Positions 45,122-54,274 of a DNA stretch of 64,000 bases are shown piece by piece. This stretch comes from Anaerolineales bacterium. Lineage in GTDB: Bacteria; Chloroflexota; Anaerolineae; Anaerolineales; UBA4823. The notes below the pieces were generated by a model. That model was not told where the DNA came from, ran no database searches, and was given only the letters and a program-made list of their open reading frames with translations. The DNA is taken from assembly GCA_016935755.1 (NCBI GenBank), contig JAFGQI010000093.1:1-64000 (forward strand), given 5' to 3'. Each line of letters begins with the position of its first letter. Position 1 is the first letter of the stretch. The translations under genes and the position numbers were made by a program.

Positions 45122-45943
45122 TTAGAACTCAGTTTTTTCAAAACGCCACAAAGCTACCGCCACAAAGATCACAATGCAGACCAGCGCAAACCAGACTGGA
45201 CCGGGTGAAAATGGGGTCGCCACCAATATGCCTGGGGCTACCGCTTGCGGCGCCGGGTCGCCCAGGGAGATCGCCAGAGACCAAGGCAACACATTTGCCA
45301 GGAAAGGCGCCGCGCTGAGTATATACTGCTGCCCAAAGGCAAACGCCATCGGGATAGCAATCACTGCAGCGCGGTTGTTGAAAACAGCGCCCAACATTAA
45401 GGACAAGGTCAGGTAAAAGAGCTGGTTCAAACCCAGGACGGACAGGCCTCCCAGCAGGCGCAGAGGTGAAATCCACACTCCGGTGGCCACCGAAATATGA
45501 ATATATGCTACCAGACCCGGGATTAACACCATCGTCAGAAGCACGCCAATGGAATTGGGAATGAATTTGGAAATCACGAAAGCCTTGCGATCGACTGGTT
45601 TGGACAGGATCCAGGCCGCAGTGCCAGTTTCTTTCTCACCCACCAGCACATCCTGCATGATGATGATGGTCGCTATCTGGGGGAACAAGCCTCCAAAAAC
45701 ACAATAAAGCGTGTAGGCTTCATCATATGGCATTTGCCCCCGCCAAACCATCCCCGCTAAGATAAAATTAAAGATAGCCGTCCAGATGACTGCCATCCAC
45801 AGCCACATGTTCGTGCCAAACCAGCGCCTGAATTCGGAGCGGTGCAGGTTGCCTAGGCCGCGCTGCCAGCCTTTCTCCTGGACGAGTTGGAAGGCGCTAT
45901 TCCCGACAGGTTGCGTTATATGGGGGACTGTCTGTTGGCTCAT
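45122..45943 (-). CDS. ABC-2 type transporter permease
   Basis: A 273-residue protein with about six membrane helices, typical of ABC-2 exporter permeases: WLWMAVIWTAIFNFILAGMV, IIIMQDVLVGEKETGTAAWI and LSKPVDRKAFVISKF form the conserved first half (residues about 45-140). The N-terminal 40 residues are cytosolic. It overlaps the ATP-binding gene upstream by four bases, so the two are translationally coupled subunits of one exporter. The substrate (lipid, antibiotic or peptide) cannot be told. Confidence 0.87.
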   Translation of the reverse strand: MSQQTVPHITQPVGNSAFQLVQEKGWQRGLGNLHRSEFRRWFGTNMWLWMAVIWTAIFNFILAGMVWRGQMPYDEAYTLYCVFGGLFPQIATIIIMQDVLVGEKETGTAAWILSKPVDRKAFVISKFIPNSIGVLLTMVLIPGLVAYIHISVATGVWISPLRLLGGLSVLGLNQLFYLTLSLMLGAVFNNRAAVIAIPMAFAFGQQYILSAAPFLANVLPWSLAISLGDPAPQAVAPGILVATPFSPGPVWFALVCIVIFVAVALWRFEKTEF

Positions 45944-46926
45944 TTGCTCTTTCCTCCAGCGGCCTTGTCATTTGAGGATTTCTCCCCTTCAACGATACCT
46001 ACAAATATTTCTTCAAGATCATAGGCTTTGTGACGGAACTCTGTGACCATCAGGTTTTCATCAGAAAGCAGCAAGCGCAGGATCTGGCTCTCAGCGGCAG
46101 CTTCATCGCTCACGCTCAGTGTCCAGATCGTTTCATCTAAATGGGAACGTGCCTTGATTTCTTTCACCCAGACTTGATTAACAACCCGGCCATGAGCGCG
46201 TTCTGCATCCCCCTTGAAGGATATTGTATAGGTGATGCCCCCGCTGCCGGCAAGCAGTTCTTCGATTTGCCCATATGCCACCAGCTCGCCATGGTTCAGG
46301 ATTGCAACCGTATCGCTGACCCGCTGGACATCATCTAGGATATGCGTCGAATAGAAGATGGTGGTGTGTTTTCTCAATCGCTCCATCACTTCGAGAACAT
46401 CGCGGCGGCCCAATGGATCTAATGATGCGGCGGGTTCGTCCAGGATCAGCAAATCAGGATAATTCACCTGCGCCTGTGCAATGCCCAAACGCTGGCGCTC
46501 GCCGCCCGAAAATCCCTTGATCGGGCGATCCGCTTTATCCTCCAGACCGACCAGATCCAGCATCTCAGCCACACGTTCCTGGATAGCTGAATCTGGGCCT
46601 TTGAAGAAAAATCGTGCCGTAAAGTCCAACGTCTGGCGGGCGGTCATGTATTCATAGTAATGAGGCTCTTGAGGCAGGTAGCCGATCCGGCTGCGAATTT
46701 CAACACTATTGCGAATAATATCCAGCCCGAAAACCGTCGCGCTGCCGGCTGTGGGGCTGATCAACCCCAATAAGAGCTTGATGGTGGTGGTTTTGCCGGC
46801 TCCGTTGGGGCCAAGAAAACCAAATATCGAATTTTTACTGACGGTTAAGTCGAGGGGCTTGAGCGCCTGGACTGCACCAAAAGTCTTGCCCAGGCCGGAT
46901 GTCTGGATGACAACAGTTTCGAGCAT
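45940..46926 (-). CDS. ABC-2 type transporter ATP-binding protein
   Basis: A 328-residue ABC ATPase. Walker A is GPNGAGKTT (about 42-50), the Q-loop is YLPQEPHYYEYMTA, the signature is FSGGERQRLGIAQA and Walker B LLILDEPAASLDP, with the switch histidine in STHILDD. The C-terminal 100 residues are the extra domain common in ABC-2 exporters. A TTG four codons upstream is in frame, but GGAGGA there is the ribosome binding site of the ATG at 46926, which begins MLETVVIQTSGL. Confidence 0.92.
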   Translation of the reverse strand: MLETVVIQTSGLGKTFGAVQALKPLDLTVSKNSIFGFLGPNGAGKTTTIKLLLGLISPTAGSATVFGLDIIRNSVEIRSRIGYLPQEPHYYEYMTARQTLDFTARFFFKGPDSAIQERVAEMLDLVGLEDKADRPIKGFSGGERQRLGIAQAQVNYPDLLILDEPAASLDPLGRRDVLEVMERLRKHTTIFYSTHILDDVQRVSDTVAILNHGELVAYGQIEELLAGSGGITYTISFKGDAERAHGRVVNQVWVKEIKARSHLDETIWTLSVSDEAAAESQILRLLLSDENLMVTEFRHKAYDLEEIFVGIVEGEKSSNDKAAGGKSK

Positions 46927-47045
46927 GTTTTCCTCCAAGACGAAAAATGAATTCAGAAGTAAAAACCAGACGAGAATTCTATCATATTTCCCCTGCAGCC
47001 ATGCAGATTTCTATCCCGGGGAGTATCCTGACATCGAAATAAACT

Positions 47046-47076
47046 GCCAGGTGTCAGATCCACTCTGACACCTGGC
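47046..47076. terminator. strong hairpin between the ABC operon and the module protein gene
   Basis: GCCAGGTGTCAGA (47046-47058) pairs perfectly with TCTGACACCTGGC (47064-47076): 13 bp with a 5-base loop. On the minus strand AGTTTATTT follows, a weak T-rich tail, so it is the likely terminator of the gene at 47114-49180. Confidence 0.6.
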
Positions 47077-47113
47077 ATGTTCTAAACTATTTTTCTATCT
47101 GGGCTCTGCTCAG

Positions 47114-49180
47114 TCAGGGGCAAACCCACAACGAGACATCATCCACATACATGGCGGTCACGCCGCTGTAGCCGTTGTTGTAGGTGCCGAACTGCAAGTT
47201 GATCGTCGAGCCAGCGTATGGACGCAGATCAAACGAATAGTAATGCCAGTACTGTTCGTTGCTGCGCCGCCAGATCAAAGTATCAATCCAGTTGTAGGCT
47301 GCATCCAGGATCAGCAGGTACTGCACATCCCCAGCAGAGGCCTCCTGAGACCATTCCGCCGAGGTGGGGCTCTCCGACATCGGCACGGCGGCATAGGCCT
47401 CCCCGCTGAGCGAATAGATCCAGAAGCTCAGATTGGCTGAACTCAGGCTGGCAGGTAGGGTCACCGTCTGGCGGACATCGGAATAGCTGTACCTGTTTTG
47501 CGACTGGTAATAGATCCCTGTGCGCATGGAGCGAGCTCCATTGTGCTTGAAGAAAGTGGAATACCCAGCCGAAAATGCAGTCAGAGGGGCATACCAGGCG
47601 CTGTTGTTTTCAAAACCACCGTTGCTCACCTTTTCTGTGCAGCCGGGGGGTGGAGGTGGGGGCGGAGTGCTGGTGCAGGTGTCGACATAGATTTCATCCA
47701 CATACATGGCGGTCCTGCCGCCATACCCATCATTATATGTGCCAAACTGGATGCGGATCGATTGGCCGCGATAAGCGATCAGGTTATATTCCCGATACAA
47801 CCAACCCGCTGAATTTTTGTTCGTCCAGGAGGCCAGGTATTCACGAATCACCTGAGTGTAGGGGTTCAAAATCAGAAAATACTGAGAATCAGCTGCCAGA
47901 TCAGACTCCCCCCATACGGAGCCCACCTCTGGCATGATGGCTTCTTCACTCAATGCGGCGGGTTCTTGCGATTGCGGCCAAAGGCGTACCCTCAGCACAG
48001 CGCTGGTGGCATCCGAGGGGATGGTGATGGTCTGCCAGGCATCTGAATAACTATAGACATTCGCCATGCTGTAGAGCGGGATGCCGGTGCGCATCGAGCG
48101 AGAACCCACGTAGCTGTAATCATAGGAATAACCCGCCGGGTAAGGTGTAGTCGGGATGCCCCAGTTGCCGTTGTATTCAAAACCGCTGTTGAGAATCTGG
48201 TTCACACAGGCTGGAGGCGGGGGAGGTGGAGGAGGCGGGCTGCTGGTGCAAACTTCCAGCGAAACATCATCCACGTACATGGCGGTCACCCCGCCAGCGC
48301 CATCGTTATAGGTGCCAAACTGCAGCTTGATGGATTGTCCCCTCCACTTGGTGAGATCGAAAGAGTAGTAGGTCCAAACCTGGCTGTTGGAACGCACCCA
48401 CATCAAAGTTTCCAGCAGATCGTTGCTGGTATTGAGCACCAGCACATACTGGGCGTCGAAAGCGGCTGCTTCATCCGGAGAGGCCTGTTCCAACTGTGGA
48501 CCAACCGGTTCTGGTGGCAGCGCCGAGGTCACAACTTCTCCACTCCTGGGGTTCAGCCAGGCGCGCAGGGTGATGCTGGTGGCGCCAACGGGCAGATTGA
48601 GGATCTGGCTGCGGGCGGAGGAATAGCTGTAGACGTTATCTCCCGGGTTCAGGATGCCTGTACGCACCGAACGCGCTCCGCTGTGCCATAAAGCCGTGGA
48701 GTAGGCAGCGATGGCGTCAGAGCTGGGGAAGTTCCACCAGGTGTTGGCCTCAAAACCGCCGTTCGTCACGTAGTCGCTACAAGCTGCCAGAGCTACAAAA
48801 TCCTGACCACTGAGGCTGCCTTCTACCTGAATTTCGCTTACCGATGGCGTGAACACATAGCCGCTCTTCTCCGGAGCCAGGGCATGCTGGCCTTCTGGCA
48901 GAGCGATGGTGTAATTCCCATTGTCATCGGTGGTGGTGGTGTTGCCCGCGTCATCCGTGATCACTGCGCCGGGCAAAGGATTGGCGCTGGCGTCAGTCAC
49001 CTGCCCCGACACCAGATAGGCTTCCGGCGCCTGAGATAGGAAAGGCAGGTAGAGCCAGGGCGTCATCCCAGCAGGCAGTTGTCCATCTGGGCCAGGATCT
49101 GGCAGCGTGCCAGCCAGCGCAGAGGTGGTGAAGGTTAACAGGATAACCACAAAAAGTATTGGGCGAATCAAACGAGTCAT
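47114..49180 (-). CDS. secreted protein with three copies of a 170-residue module
   Basis: A 688-residue exported protein (signal peptide 1-23, ending ALA). A carboxypeptidase regulatory-like domain (about 55-130, GQVTDASANPLPGAVI, DDNGNYTIALPEGQH) is followed by three repeats of one module (about 133-310, 325-500 and 515-688), joined by linkers of seven to nine prolines. Each repeat opens with (N/S)GGFE or NSGFE plus a Trp, has SMRTGI or SVRTGI, a VYSYS(D/S) strand, a long strand pair with QY(L/F)LIL, and closes with QFGTYN.G.(G/S)..AMYVD. The layout resembles jelly-roll carbohydrate-binding modules. No enzyme domain is present. AAAGGAGAACACC precedes the ATG. The same module ends the protein at 27874-29577. 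Confidence 0.8.
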   Translation of the reverse strand: MTRLIRPILFVVILLTFTTSALAGTLPDPGPDGQLPAGMTPWLYLPFLSQAPEAYLVSGQVTDASANPLPGAVITDDAGNTTTTDDNGNYTIALPEGQHALAPEKSGYVFTPSVSEIQVEGSLSGQDFVALAACSDYVTNGGFEANTWWNFPSSDAIAAYSTALWHSGARSVRTGILNPGDNVYSYSSARSQILNLPVGATSITLRAWLNPRSGEVVTSALPPEPVGPQLEQASPDEAAAFDAQYVLVLNTSNDLLETLMWVRSNSQVWTYYSFDLTKWRGQSIKLQFGTYNDGAGGVTAMYVDDVSLEVCTSSPPPPPPPPPACVNQILNSGFEYNGNWGIPTTPYPAGYSYDYSYVGSRSMRTGIPLYSMANVYSYSDAWQTITIPSDATSAVLRVRLWPQSQEPAALSEEAIMPEVGSVWGESDLAADSQYFLILNPYTQVIREYLASWTNKNSAGWLYREYNLIAYRGQSIRIQFGTYNDGYGGRTAMYVDEIYVDTCTSTPPPPPPPGCTEKVSNGGFENNSAWYAPLTAFSAGYSTFFKHNGARSMRTGIYYQSQNRYSYSDVRQTVTLPASLSSANLSFWIYSLSGEAYAAVPMSESPTSAEWSQEASAGDVQYLLILDAAYNWIDTLIWRRSNEQYWHYYSFDLRPYAGSTINLQFGTYNNGYSGVTAMYVDDVSLWVCP

Positions 49181-49350
49181 AGGTGTTCTCCTTTCTATGC
49201 TCTAGGGCGATTCTACGCGGTATGCGCAGCGAATGTAGTAAAAGGTTTGTTAAATATAAACAGCACTGCTTCACCATCCCTCTTGACGTGCTATCAAGCC
49301 AAATGGTTCCCAGGAGACCACCTCAACCTCTAACATGCGCAACAGGCGCG

Positions 49351-49390
49351 CTGCGTCCCTGACAAAGGATATCTCATGCCAGGGACGCAG
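49351..49390. terminator. hairpin after the aldehyde oxidoreductase gene
   Basis: CTGCGTCCCTG (49351-49361) pairs with CAGGGACGCAG (49380-49390), an 11-bp stem with an 18-base loop, four bases from the stop codon of the minus-strand AOR gene. No T-run follows, so termination could be factor-dependent. It marks the end of the catabolic cluster. Confidence 0.5.
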
Positions 49391-49393
49391 GAT

Positions 49394-51298
49394 TTACAAA
49401 TCCGCTACCCACTCAATGCCCACTTCCGCCAGGGAGGCGCGGGTGGGCACTCCATCCGGAGTCCAGCCAAGGATTTGGTAGTATAGATCCAAGGCTGCAT
49501 CTATCTCAGTCTGAGTCAGTGCTACGCCAGCTGTAGGCCCGGTACCTGCCAGAGGCTGGAAGAATTTCTTTGGCAAGCGATCGTCCTTGCGCGTGAAGCC
49601 TTCACGCGCGTTGAAGGCGCGCATAAGATTCAGCCGTCGCTGCCCGACTTTCATCAGTTCGAACAGGCTGACAGGCCAGCCAGTGACAGCGCGCACCAGT
49701 TCCACGATCTCGGTTGGGCCGTAGAGCGTCCAGGCCGGCCCCCAGACAAACTGGCATAACTCCAGGGTATCCAACATACTGTAGAAGATATGCGTATAAG
49801 CCGCAAAACGGATTTTCTCTGGCCCAAGCGATCCTGGCGGCTGAACCTCTTTCAAATCCAACTCAGCCAGCCGCTCCAGGTAAAGTGGTGCGGCAATCCC
49901 ATCCTCGTACATCCAGTCATGCTCGCTGGATTGGTGGTCGGCGCCGAAGGGGTTGACCGCATAGATCAGGCCCAGGGAGCGCTTGGCCTGCGGCATGTGC
50001 GCCGGGGCCTCTTCTCCCTTCACCGCAATCAGGCAATCCTGCGCGGCAGCCCCCCAGACCGCCGCGGCGCGCACAGAGCCCTGGGAGAGCACAGATCCCA
50101 ACGGGCCAGTGTTCTTGACGATCTGATCGAGGACGGCAAGCATTGCCTCTACATTACCAAAGCGCAGTTCCAGCCCCCCAGTTTGCTGCAGGCCGATGAT
50201 ACCCTTCTCATAGCACTCCATGGCAAAAGCGATCGTCGCTCCACAGGATATTGTATCGACGCCGTACATGTTGCAGATCTGGTTGGCCAGCGAAACTGCA
50301 GCCAGATCCTGTATGCCGCAGTATGAGCCAAAGGTTGCCAGGGTTTCATATTCAGGCCCGCCATACAGCGGATCAACCTGATAAGGCCCCTCTTTTACCT
50401 CAACCACACGTTTGCAGCGCACCACGCAGGCATAGCAAGTGTCACGTTCTTTCATGATTGTTTCGCTCATCCGCTCGCCGCTGAGTTCTTCGCACCCTTC
50501 AAACTGGGCTTCGGAATAGTTGCGGGTTGGCAGAGAACCGAAACTGTTCTGCGGCATCACTACGCTGGGGGTGCCAAGTGTCCCCAGACCATCCATATCT
50601 GGATTTTCAGGCATCAACTTTGGCCCCTTACGATTCAAAGCGGTCAGGGCCTGTGGATCGGCTATCTGGGGTTTTTGCCTGCCGCGCACTACGACTGCTT
50701 TCAGGTTCTTGCTAGCCATCACCAGACCCATACCGGTGCGCCCATTGTTTCGATTGGACATATTCACCAGGCTGGCAAAACGTACGTCATTTTCTGCACC
50801 TGGGCCATACTGGAGCACCTCAATCTTTTCATCCCCCAATTCTTGCTTCAGCATGGCCTCCACCTCGCCGGTGACTTTTCCCATCAGGTGGGCTGCATCG
50901 TGCAAAGCAGGCACACCATCGATGATGGTCAGATAAACTGGACGCTCAGACCGGCCCTTGATGACCAGGCCATCAAAACCAGCAAACTTCAATTCGGCAG
51001 GGAAGAAGCCGCCGCACTGCGAGTCGCCGATGCCGCCGCTCATGGGGGATTTTGCATTGGCATTGAGCCGGCTTTGTCCCGAGATGGACGCGCCTGTAAT
51101 CACGCTGATCATCAAGGTGAGCACATTCTCGGGGGCCAGGGGATCTACTCCGGCAGGCATATCGCGCAGGATGTAGAACAAGCCCATAGCACTGCCGCCC
51201 ATGTACTTGCGGTAAAAAGATTCTGACGGCTGCTCTGTGTTTAACTGACCATGAGTCAGATCAACATGTAGAATTTTCCCATTGTAACCATTCGGCAT
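49394..51298 (-). CDS. aor: tungsten-type aldehyde:ferredoxin oxidoreductase
   Basis: A 634-residue enzyme that oxidises aldehydes to acids and passes electrons to ferredoxin; it uses a tungsten-bispyranopterin cofactor. The N-terminus GYNGKILHVDLT and NRNNGRTGMGLVMASKNLKA are family signatures. The [4Fe-4S] ligands fit Cys288, Cys291 and Cys295 (CYACVVRC) and Cys515 (LELCQF). GPEYETLATFGSYCGI and NPFGADHQSSEHDWM are also typical. It is the last gene of the catabolic run, 42 bases after a symporter gene, and could oxidise an aldehyde made by the aminotransferases. GGAGGT is placed best for the second of two adjacent ATGs. Confidence 0.93.
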   Translation of the reverse strand: MPNGYNGKILHVDLTHGQLNTEQPSESFYRKYMGGSAMGLFYILRDMPAGVDPLAPENVLTLMISVITGASISGQSRLNANAKSPMSGGIGDSQCGGFFPAELKFAGFDGLVIKGRSERPVYLTIIDGVPALHDAAHLMGKVTGEVEAMLKQELGDEKIEVLQYGPGAENDVRFASLVNMSNRNNGRTGMGLVMASKNLKAVVVRGRQKPQIADPQALTALNRKGPKLMPENPDMDGLGTLGTPSVVMPQNSFGSLPTRNYSEAQFEGCEELSGERMSETIMKERDTCYACVVRCKRVVEVKEGPYQVDPLYGGPEYETLATFGSYCGIQDLAAVSLANQICNMYGVDTISCGATIAFAMECYEKGIIGLQQTGGLELRFGNVEAMLAVLDQIVKNTGPLGSVLSQGSVRAAAVWGAAAQDCLIAVKGEEAPAHMPQAKRSLGLIYAVNPFGADHQSSEHDWMYEDGIAAPLYLERLAELDLKEVQPPGSLGPEKIRFAAYTHIFYSMLDTLELCQFVWGPAWTLYGPTEIVELVRAVTGWPVSLFELMKVGQRRLNLMRAFNAREGFTRKDDRLPKKFFQPLAGTGPTAGVALTQTEIDAALDLYYQILGWTPDGVPTRASLAEVGIEWVADL

Positions 51299-51339
51299 CA
51301 TCTACCTCCAAATCCGACAAATAGTTCTCCCGACATCAA

Positions 51340-52908
51340 TCACTCGCTGAGATCGCCAAAGCCAAAGGGCCGGTGAAAATCGACCACTTTACCATTGATA
51401 TCGGTCAGTTCCTTTGGCTTATCGAATTTCTGGGTGAGCAAAGAAACCACGATGAAGAACACCACCGAGGTGATAAACGCGGGTGTTGAGGCGATATAAA
51501 TGGCATCCCAGGTGGCGCATTCTACATCTTCTGCACAGGCTACATATGTCTGCGGATAGAAGACAAAAGTAAGGATCAGCCAGGAGATGACCCCTGAGAA
51601 GAAGGAAGCCAGAGCGCCGGTATGGTTGGCCTTCTTCCAATACATACCGATGATATATGGCGCGGCCATGCCGACCAATATCGAGGTGTTGCTGAGCACG
51701 GCCAGTTTGTAAATTGTCGTTGCGAACATGGCAATCAGCAAACTTATCGCTCCACTCACCAGCAAGCTGAGCCGCGTCATCAGCAGTTGAGTCTTATCCG
51801 AGATGTCTGGCTTGAAGACCTTGATGATATTTTCAGTGAACATGGTCGCGCCCGCCAGCATGGAGCTGTCGGAGGTGCTCATCAAGGCAGAAGCCAGAGC
51901 AGCCACAAAGACCGCAGCCAACACGGGCGGCAGGAACTTGAGCGCCATGGTGATGAGGATAAACTCAGTCTCTTCCATGGGCAGATCTGGGCCGATCGCG
52001 CCATAAGCAGCCATGCCAATGAGCGGCGAGAGCACGCCAAAGGACAGGTAGAGCAGCGCGGCCAGGTAGGTAGCTTTGACCGCAGTTGACTCATTCTTTG
52101 AGGCGCAAGTTCGCTGCAGGTAATCCTGGGCCGGAATGGCACCCAGGCCGAGAGATATCCAGGCCGCGATGTAGTAGAACCATCCTGGCGAACCAGTGTA
52201 ACCCAGATAGCCCTCATCCTTGATTGGCCAGAGGGCAAATGGCTCAGACACATACTGCGAGCCAGCCAGGCCGAAGAACTCCTTGATCCCGCCAACATTT
52301 GTGACAATGGCAGTAACGATCATGATCAAGCCAAAGCTAGTCAGGAACATCTGCATGAAGTCCAGGGCGGTATCCGCCCATAGACCGCCTGCCATGGTGT
52401 ACAAGGTGACGATGACTGCCACCAGGATCATGCCTGTGGATAGAGGCCAGCCCAGCAAAGCCTGCAGGATGCTGCCCCCAGCTACGATTTGCGCCGCGGT
52501 CCAGCCAAAATAGGTAATAATTTGAGTCACTGTGCCGATCACCGACATGGCTGTGCCATAGCGGTGCTGGAAGAAATCCATAATGGTCACATATTGGGCG
52601 CGCCGCGCAATACGAACAATGAATACGCCAGCCACCACCAGGCACATCGTTGCGCCAAACGGGTCGAACACCACCCCCTGGAACCCGTATTGGTACGCCG
52701 TAGCGCTGGAACCCATCAGGGTTTCTGCTGCGAACCAGGTAGCCATGATAGAGGGCGCTGCCATCCAAAGCGGCAGACGGCGGCCCGCCAAGACATAGTC
52801 CACATTGGTCTCAACCTTTCTGGAGGCCCAATAGCCTATGATCAGGCGGATGATCAAAATGATCACGATCCCGGCAATGATCATACCCGAATATTCATAA
52901 CCTTCCAT
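51340..52908 (-). CDS. sodium/solute symporter (SSS family), first copy
   Basis: A 522-residue transporter with about 13 membrane helices and the SSS-family core: VDYVLAGRRLPLWMAAPSIMATWFAAETLMG near the N-terminus, AGGLWADTALDFMQM and LASALMSTSDSSMLAGATMFTENI in the middle, the last likely forming the sodium site with its Ser/Thr residues. It is closely related to the symporter at 55678-57315; the N-terminal 100 residues are nearly the same. Sodium-driven uptake of an amino compound would fit the aminotransferase genes around it. AAAGGAGGAAGATA precedes the ATG. Confidence 0.9.
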   Translation of the reverse strand: MEGYEYSGMIIAGIVIILIIRLIIGYWASRKVETNVDYVLAGRRLPLWMAAPSIMATWFAAETLMGSSATAYQYGFQGVVFDPFGATMCLVVAGVFIVRIARRAQYVTIMDFFQHRYGTAMSVIGTVTQIITYFGWTAAQIVAGGSILQALLGWPLSTGMILVAVIVTLYTMAGGLWADTALDFMQMFLTSFGLIMIVTAIVTNVGGIKEFFGLAGSQYVSEPFALWPIKDEGYLGYTGSPGWFYYIAAWISLGLGAIPAQDYLQRTCASKNESTAVKATYLAALLYLSFGVLSPLIGMAAYGAIGPDLPMEETEFILITMALKFLPPVLAAVFVAALASALMSTSDSSMLAGATMFTENIIKVFKPDISDKTQLLMTRLSLLVSGAISLLIAMFATTIYKLAVLSNTSILVGMAAPYIIGMYWKKANHTGALASFFSGVISWLILTFVFYPQTYVACAEDVECATWDAIYIASTPAFITSVVFFIVVSLLTQKFDKPKELTDINGKVVDFHRPFGFGDLSE

Positions 52909-52980
52909 CTTATCTTCCTCCTTTTTCTTTTGTAATGGGTTATATGATCACTGAAAGAATTAAAATGATATTTTTGAGGG

Positions 52981-54186
52981 TTACATCTCCTTAATCCCAT
53001 ATGGGAATCCATAATCAGCCATCCTTTCCATGAATGGGACTGGATCAAACGCCTCCGGGCCAAGCACACCCACTGCTTTCCAGAGACCGTGCTGCAGCAG
53101 ATCCCAGCCGATCACAGCGTTAAAGGCTGTCTGCGCCACCACTGACTGGCAGCCCCAGGTCTGCATACACTCTTCATTATCGGCAACCTGGTAAATATAA
53201 ACCTGGCGCGGTTTCCCATCCTTCTTACCCTTGATCCAGGTGCCGGCGCAGGTTTTACCGAACATGCGATCGCCCAGGTGGGCCGGGTCTGGCAGGCAAG
53301 CTGCCACCACGTCGCGCGGGGCAACCATGACATCCTTGACCTTGATCGGCTCTTTGTTATCCAGGCCAAGCATATGCAGGGTCTTAAGCACACCGATGAA
53401 CTGGTCGCCCAGGCCGTATTTGAAGGTCACGCGTTTGCATTTCACCCAACGCGGCACGAGCAGTACCTCTTCATGCTCCACATTGACCACCTCAACTTTA
53501 CCAATGCCCTCAGGAAATTCAAAGATTTCAGGTTCGGAAAATGGCTCGGTAGTGAACCAGCCTTTGGCTGCTTCCCAGATTACAGGTGGATTCAGACATT
53601 CCTCGATCGTGGTCCAGATGGAAAAGTTGGGGGCAAACTCATAGCCGCGCACTTCGATGTTGGCGCCATCCCGGATGCCGATCTCCTCAATCTCATCGAA
53701 CAGATAATCCTGAGCGTAACGGGCGAACACATCCGCCATGCCTGGCTCGACTCCCAGGCCGAGCAATGCCAGCAAGCCCTTCTTCTCCCACTGGACCGCG
53801 CGTTCGAACTGGTAATCGCCCAGCTTGACGCCGCAGACCTGGTAAGGCTGCTCGGGATGCGGCTCCGACAGGGTCATGGCCATATCCATATAGGTGCAGC
53901 CGTAGGAATAAGCCGCCTCGAAGATAGGCACATTGAAGGATGGATCGCAAGCGTTCATAATCAGATCGACATGATACTTGCGCGCCAGCTCTTCGATCTT
54001 CTGTTGATCCCCGGCGTCCACCCATTCAATCGGAAAACGCTCCGGCTGCCCCAGCTTAGCCTGCACTTCCTGGCAGCGGGCGAGGTTATAATCAGCCAAC
54101 ACAACCAGTTCAACCCAGGGACGTGGTTTGGCTATCGCCGCGATCGCCTCGCCAACACCCCCCACTCCGACAAGTAATACTTTCAT
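52981..54186 (-). CDS. saccharopine dehydrogenase-like oxidoreductase
   Basis: A 401-residue Rossmann-fold protein. The nucleotide-binding motif GVGGVGEAIA is at residues 7-16, followed by the acidic turn VVLADYN and NACDPSFNVPIFEAAYSYGCTYMDMA, the usual sequence of this family. Known relatives are saccharopine dehydrogenase and carboxynorspermidine synthase, which join or split an amino acid and an aldehyde through an imine. GLGVEPGMADVFARYA is the substrate-domain entry. In this cluster it could make or cut such a C-N linked compound, but the substrate is not known. AAAAGGAGAAAAC precedes the ATG. Confidence 0.82.
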   Translation of the reverse strand: MKVLLVGVGGVGEAIAAIAKPRPWVELVVLADYNLARCQEVQAKLGQPERFPIEWVDAGDQQKIEELARKYHVDLIMNACDPSFNVPIFEAAYSYGCTYMDMAMTLSEPHPEQPYQVCGVKLGDYQFERAVQWEKKGLLALLGLGVEPGMADVFARYAQDYLFDEIEEIGIRDGANIEVRGYEFAPNFSIWTTIEECLNPPVIWEAAKGWFTTEPFSEPEIFEFPEGIGKVEVVNVEHEEVLLVPRWVKCKRVTFKYGLGDQFIGVLKTLHMLGLDNKEPIKVKDVMVAPRDVVAACLPDPAHLGDRMFGKTCAGTWIKGKKDGKPRQVYIYQVADNEECMQTWGCQSVVAQTAFNAVIGWDLLQHGLWKAVGVLGPEAFDPVPFMERMADYGFPYGIKEM

Positions 54187-54211
54187 ACGTTTTCTCCTTT
54201 TTTTACCTGGC

Positions 54212-54266
54212 TGAATGGGAGTTGAGGATCTTCAAAACCTGGTGGTGATTTCTCAACTCCCATTCA
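54212..54266 (-). promoter_or_regulatory. 15-bp intercistronic hairpin
   Basis: TGAATGGGAGTTGAG (54212-54226) pairs perfectly with CTCAACTCCCATTCA (54252-54266) over a 25-base loop. It lies between the putrescine aminotransferase-like gene and the next gene of the same strand. On the minus strand an A-rich stretch with the next ribosome binding site follows, not a T-run, so an mRNA-stability or processing element is more likely than a terminator. Confidence 0.55.
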
Positions 54267-54274
54267 ATTTGTGC

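Noticed and set aside
47640-48240. Short repeats suggesting a CRISPR array
   Set aside because: They are proline-codon runs and module repeats within the coding sequence at 47114-49180; there are no regularly spaced identical repeats with unique spacers.
53278-54177. Open frame of 299 codons on the plus strand
   Set aside because: It is antisense to the saccharopine-dehydrogenase-like gene and has no ribosome binding site or recognisable motif.
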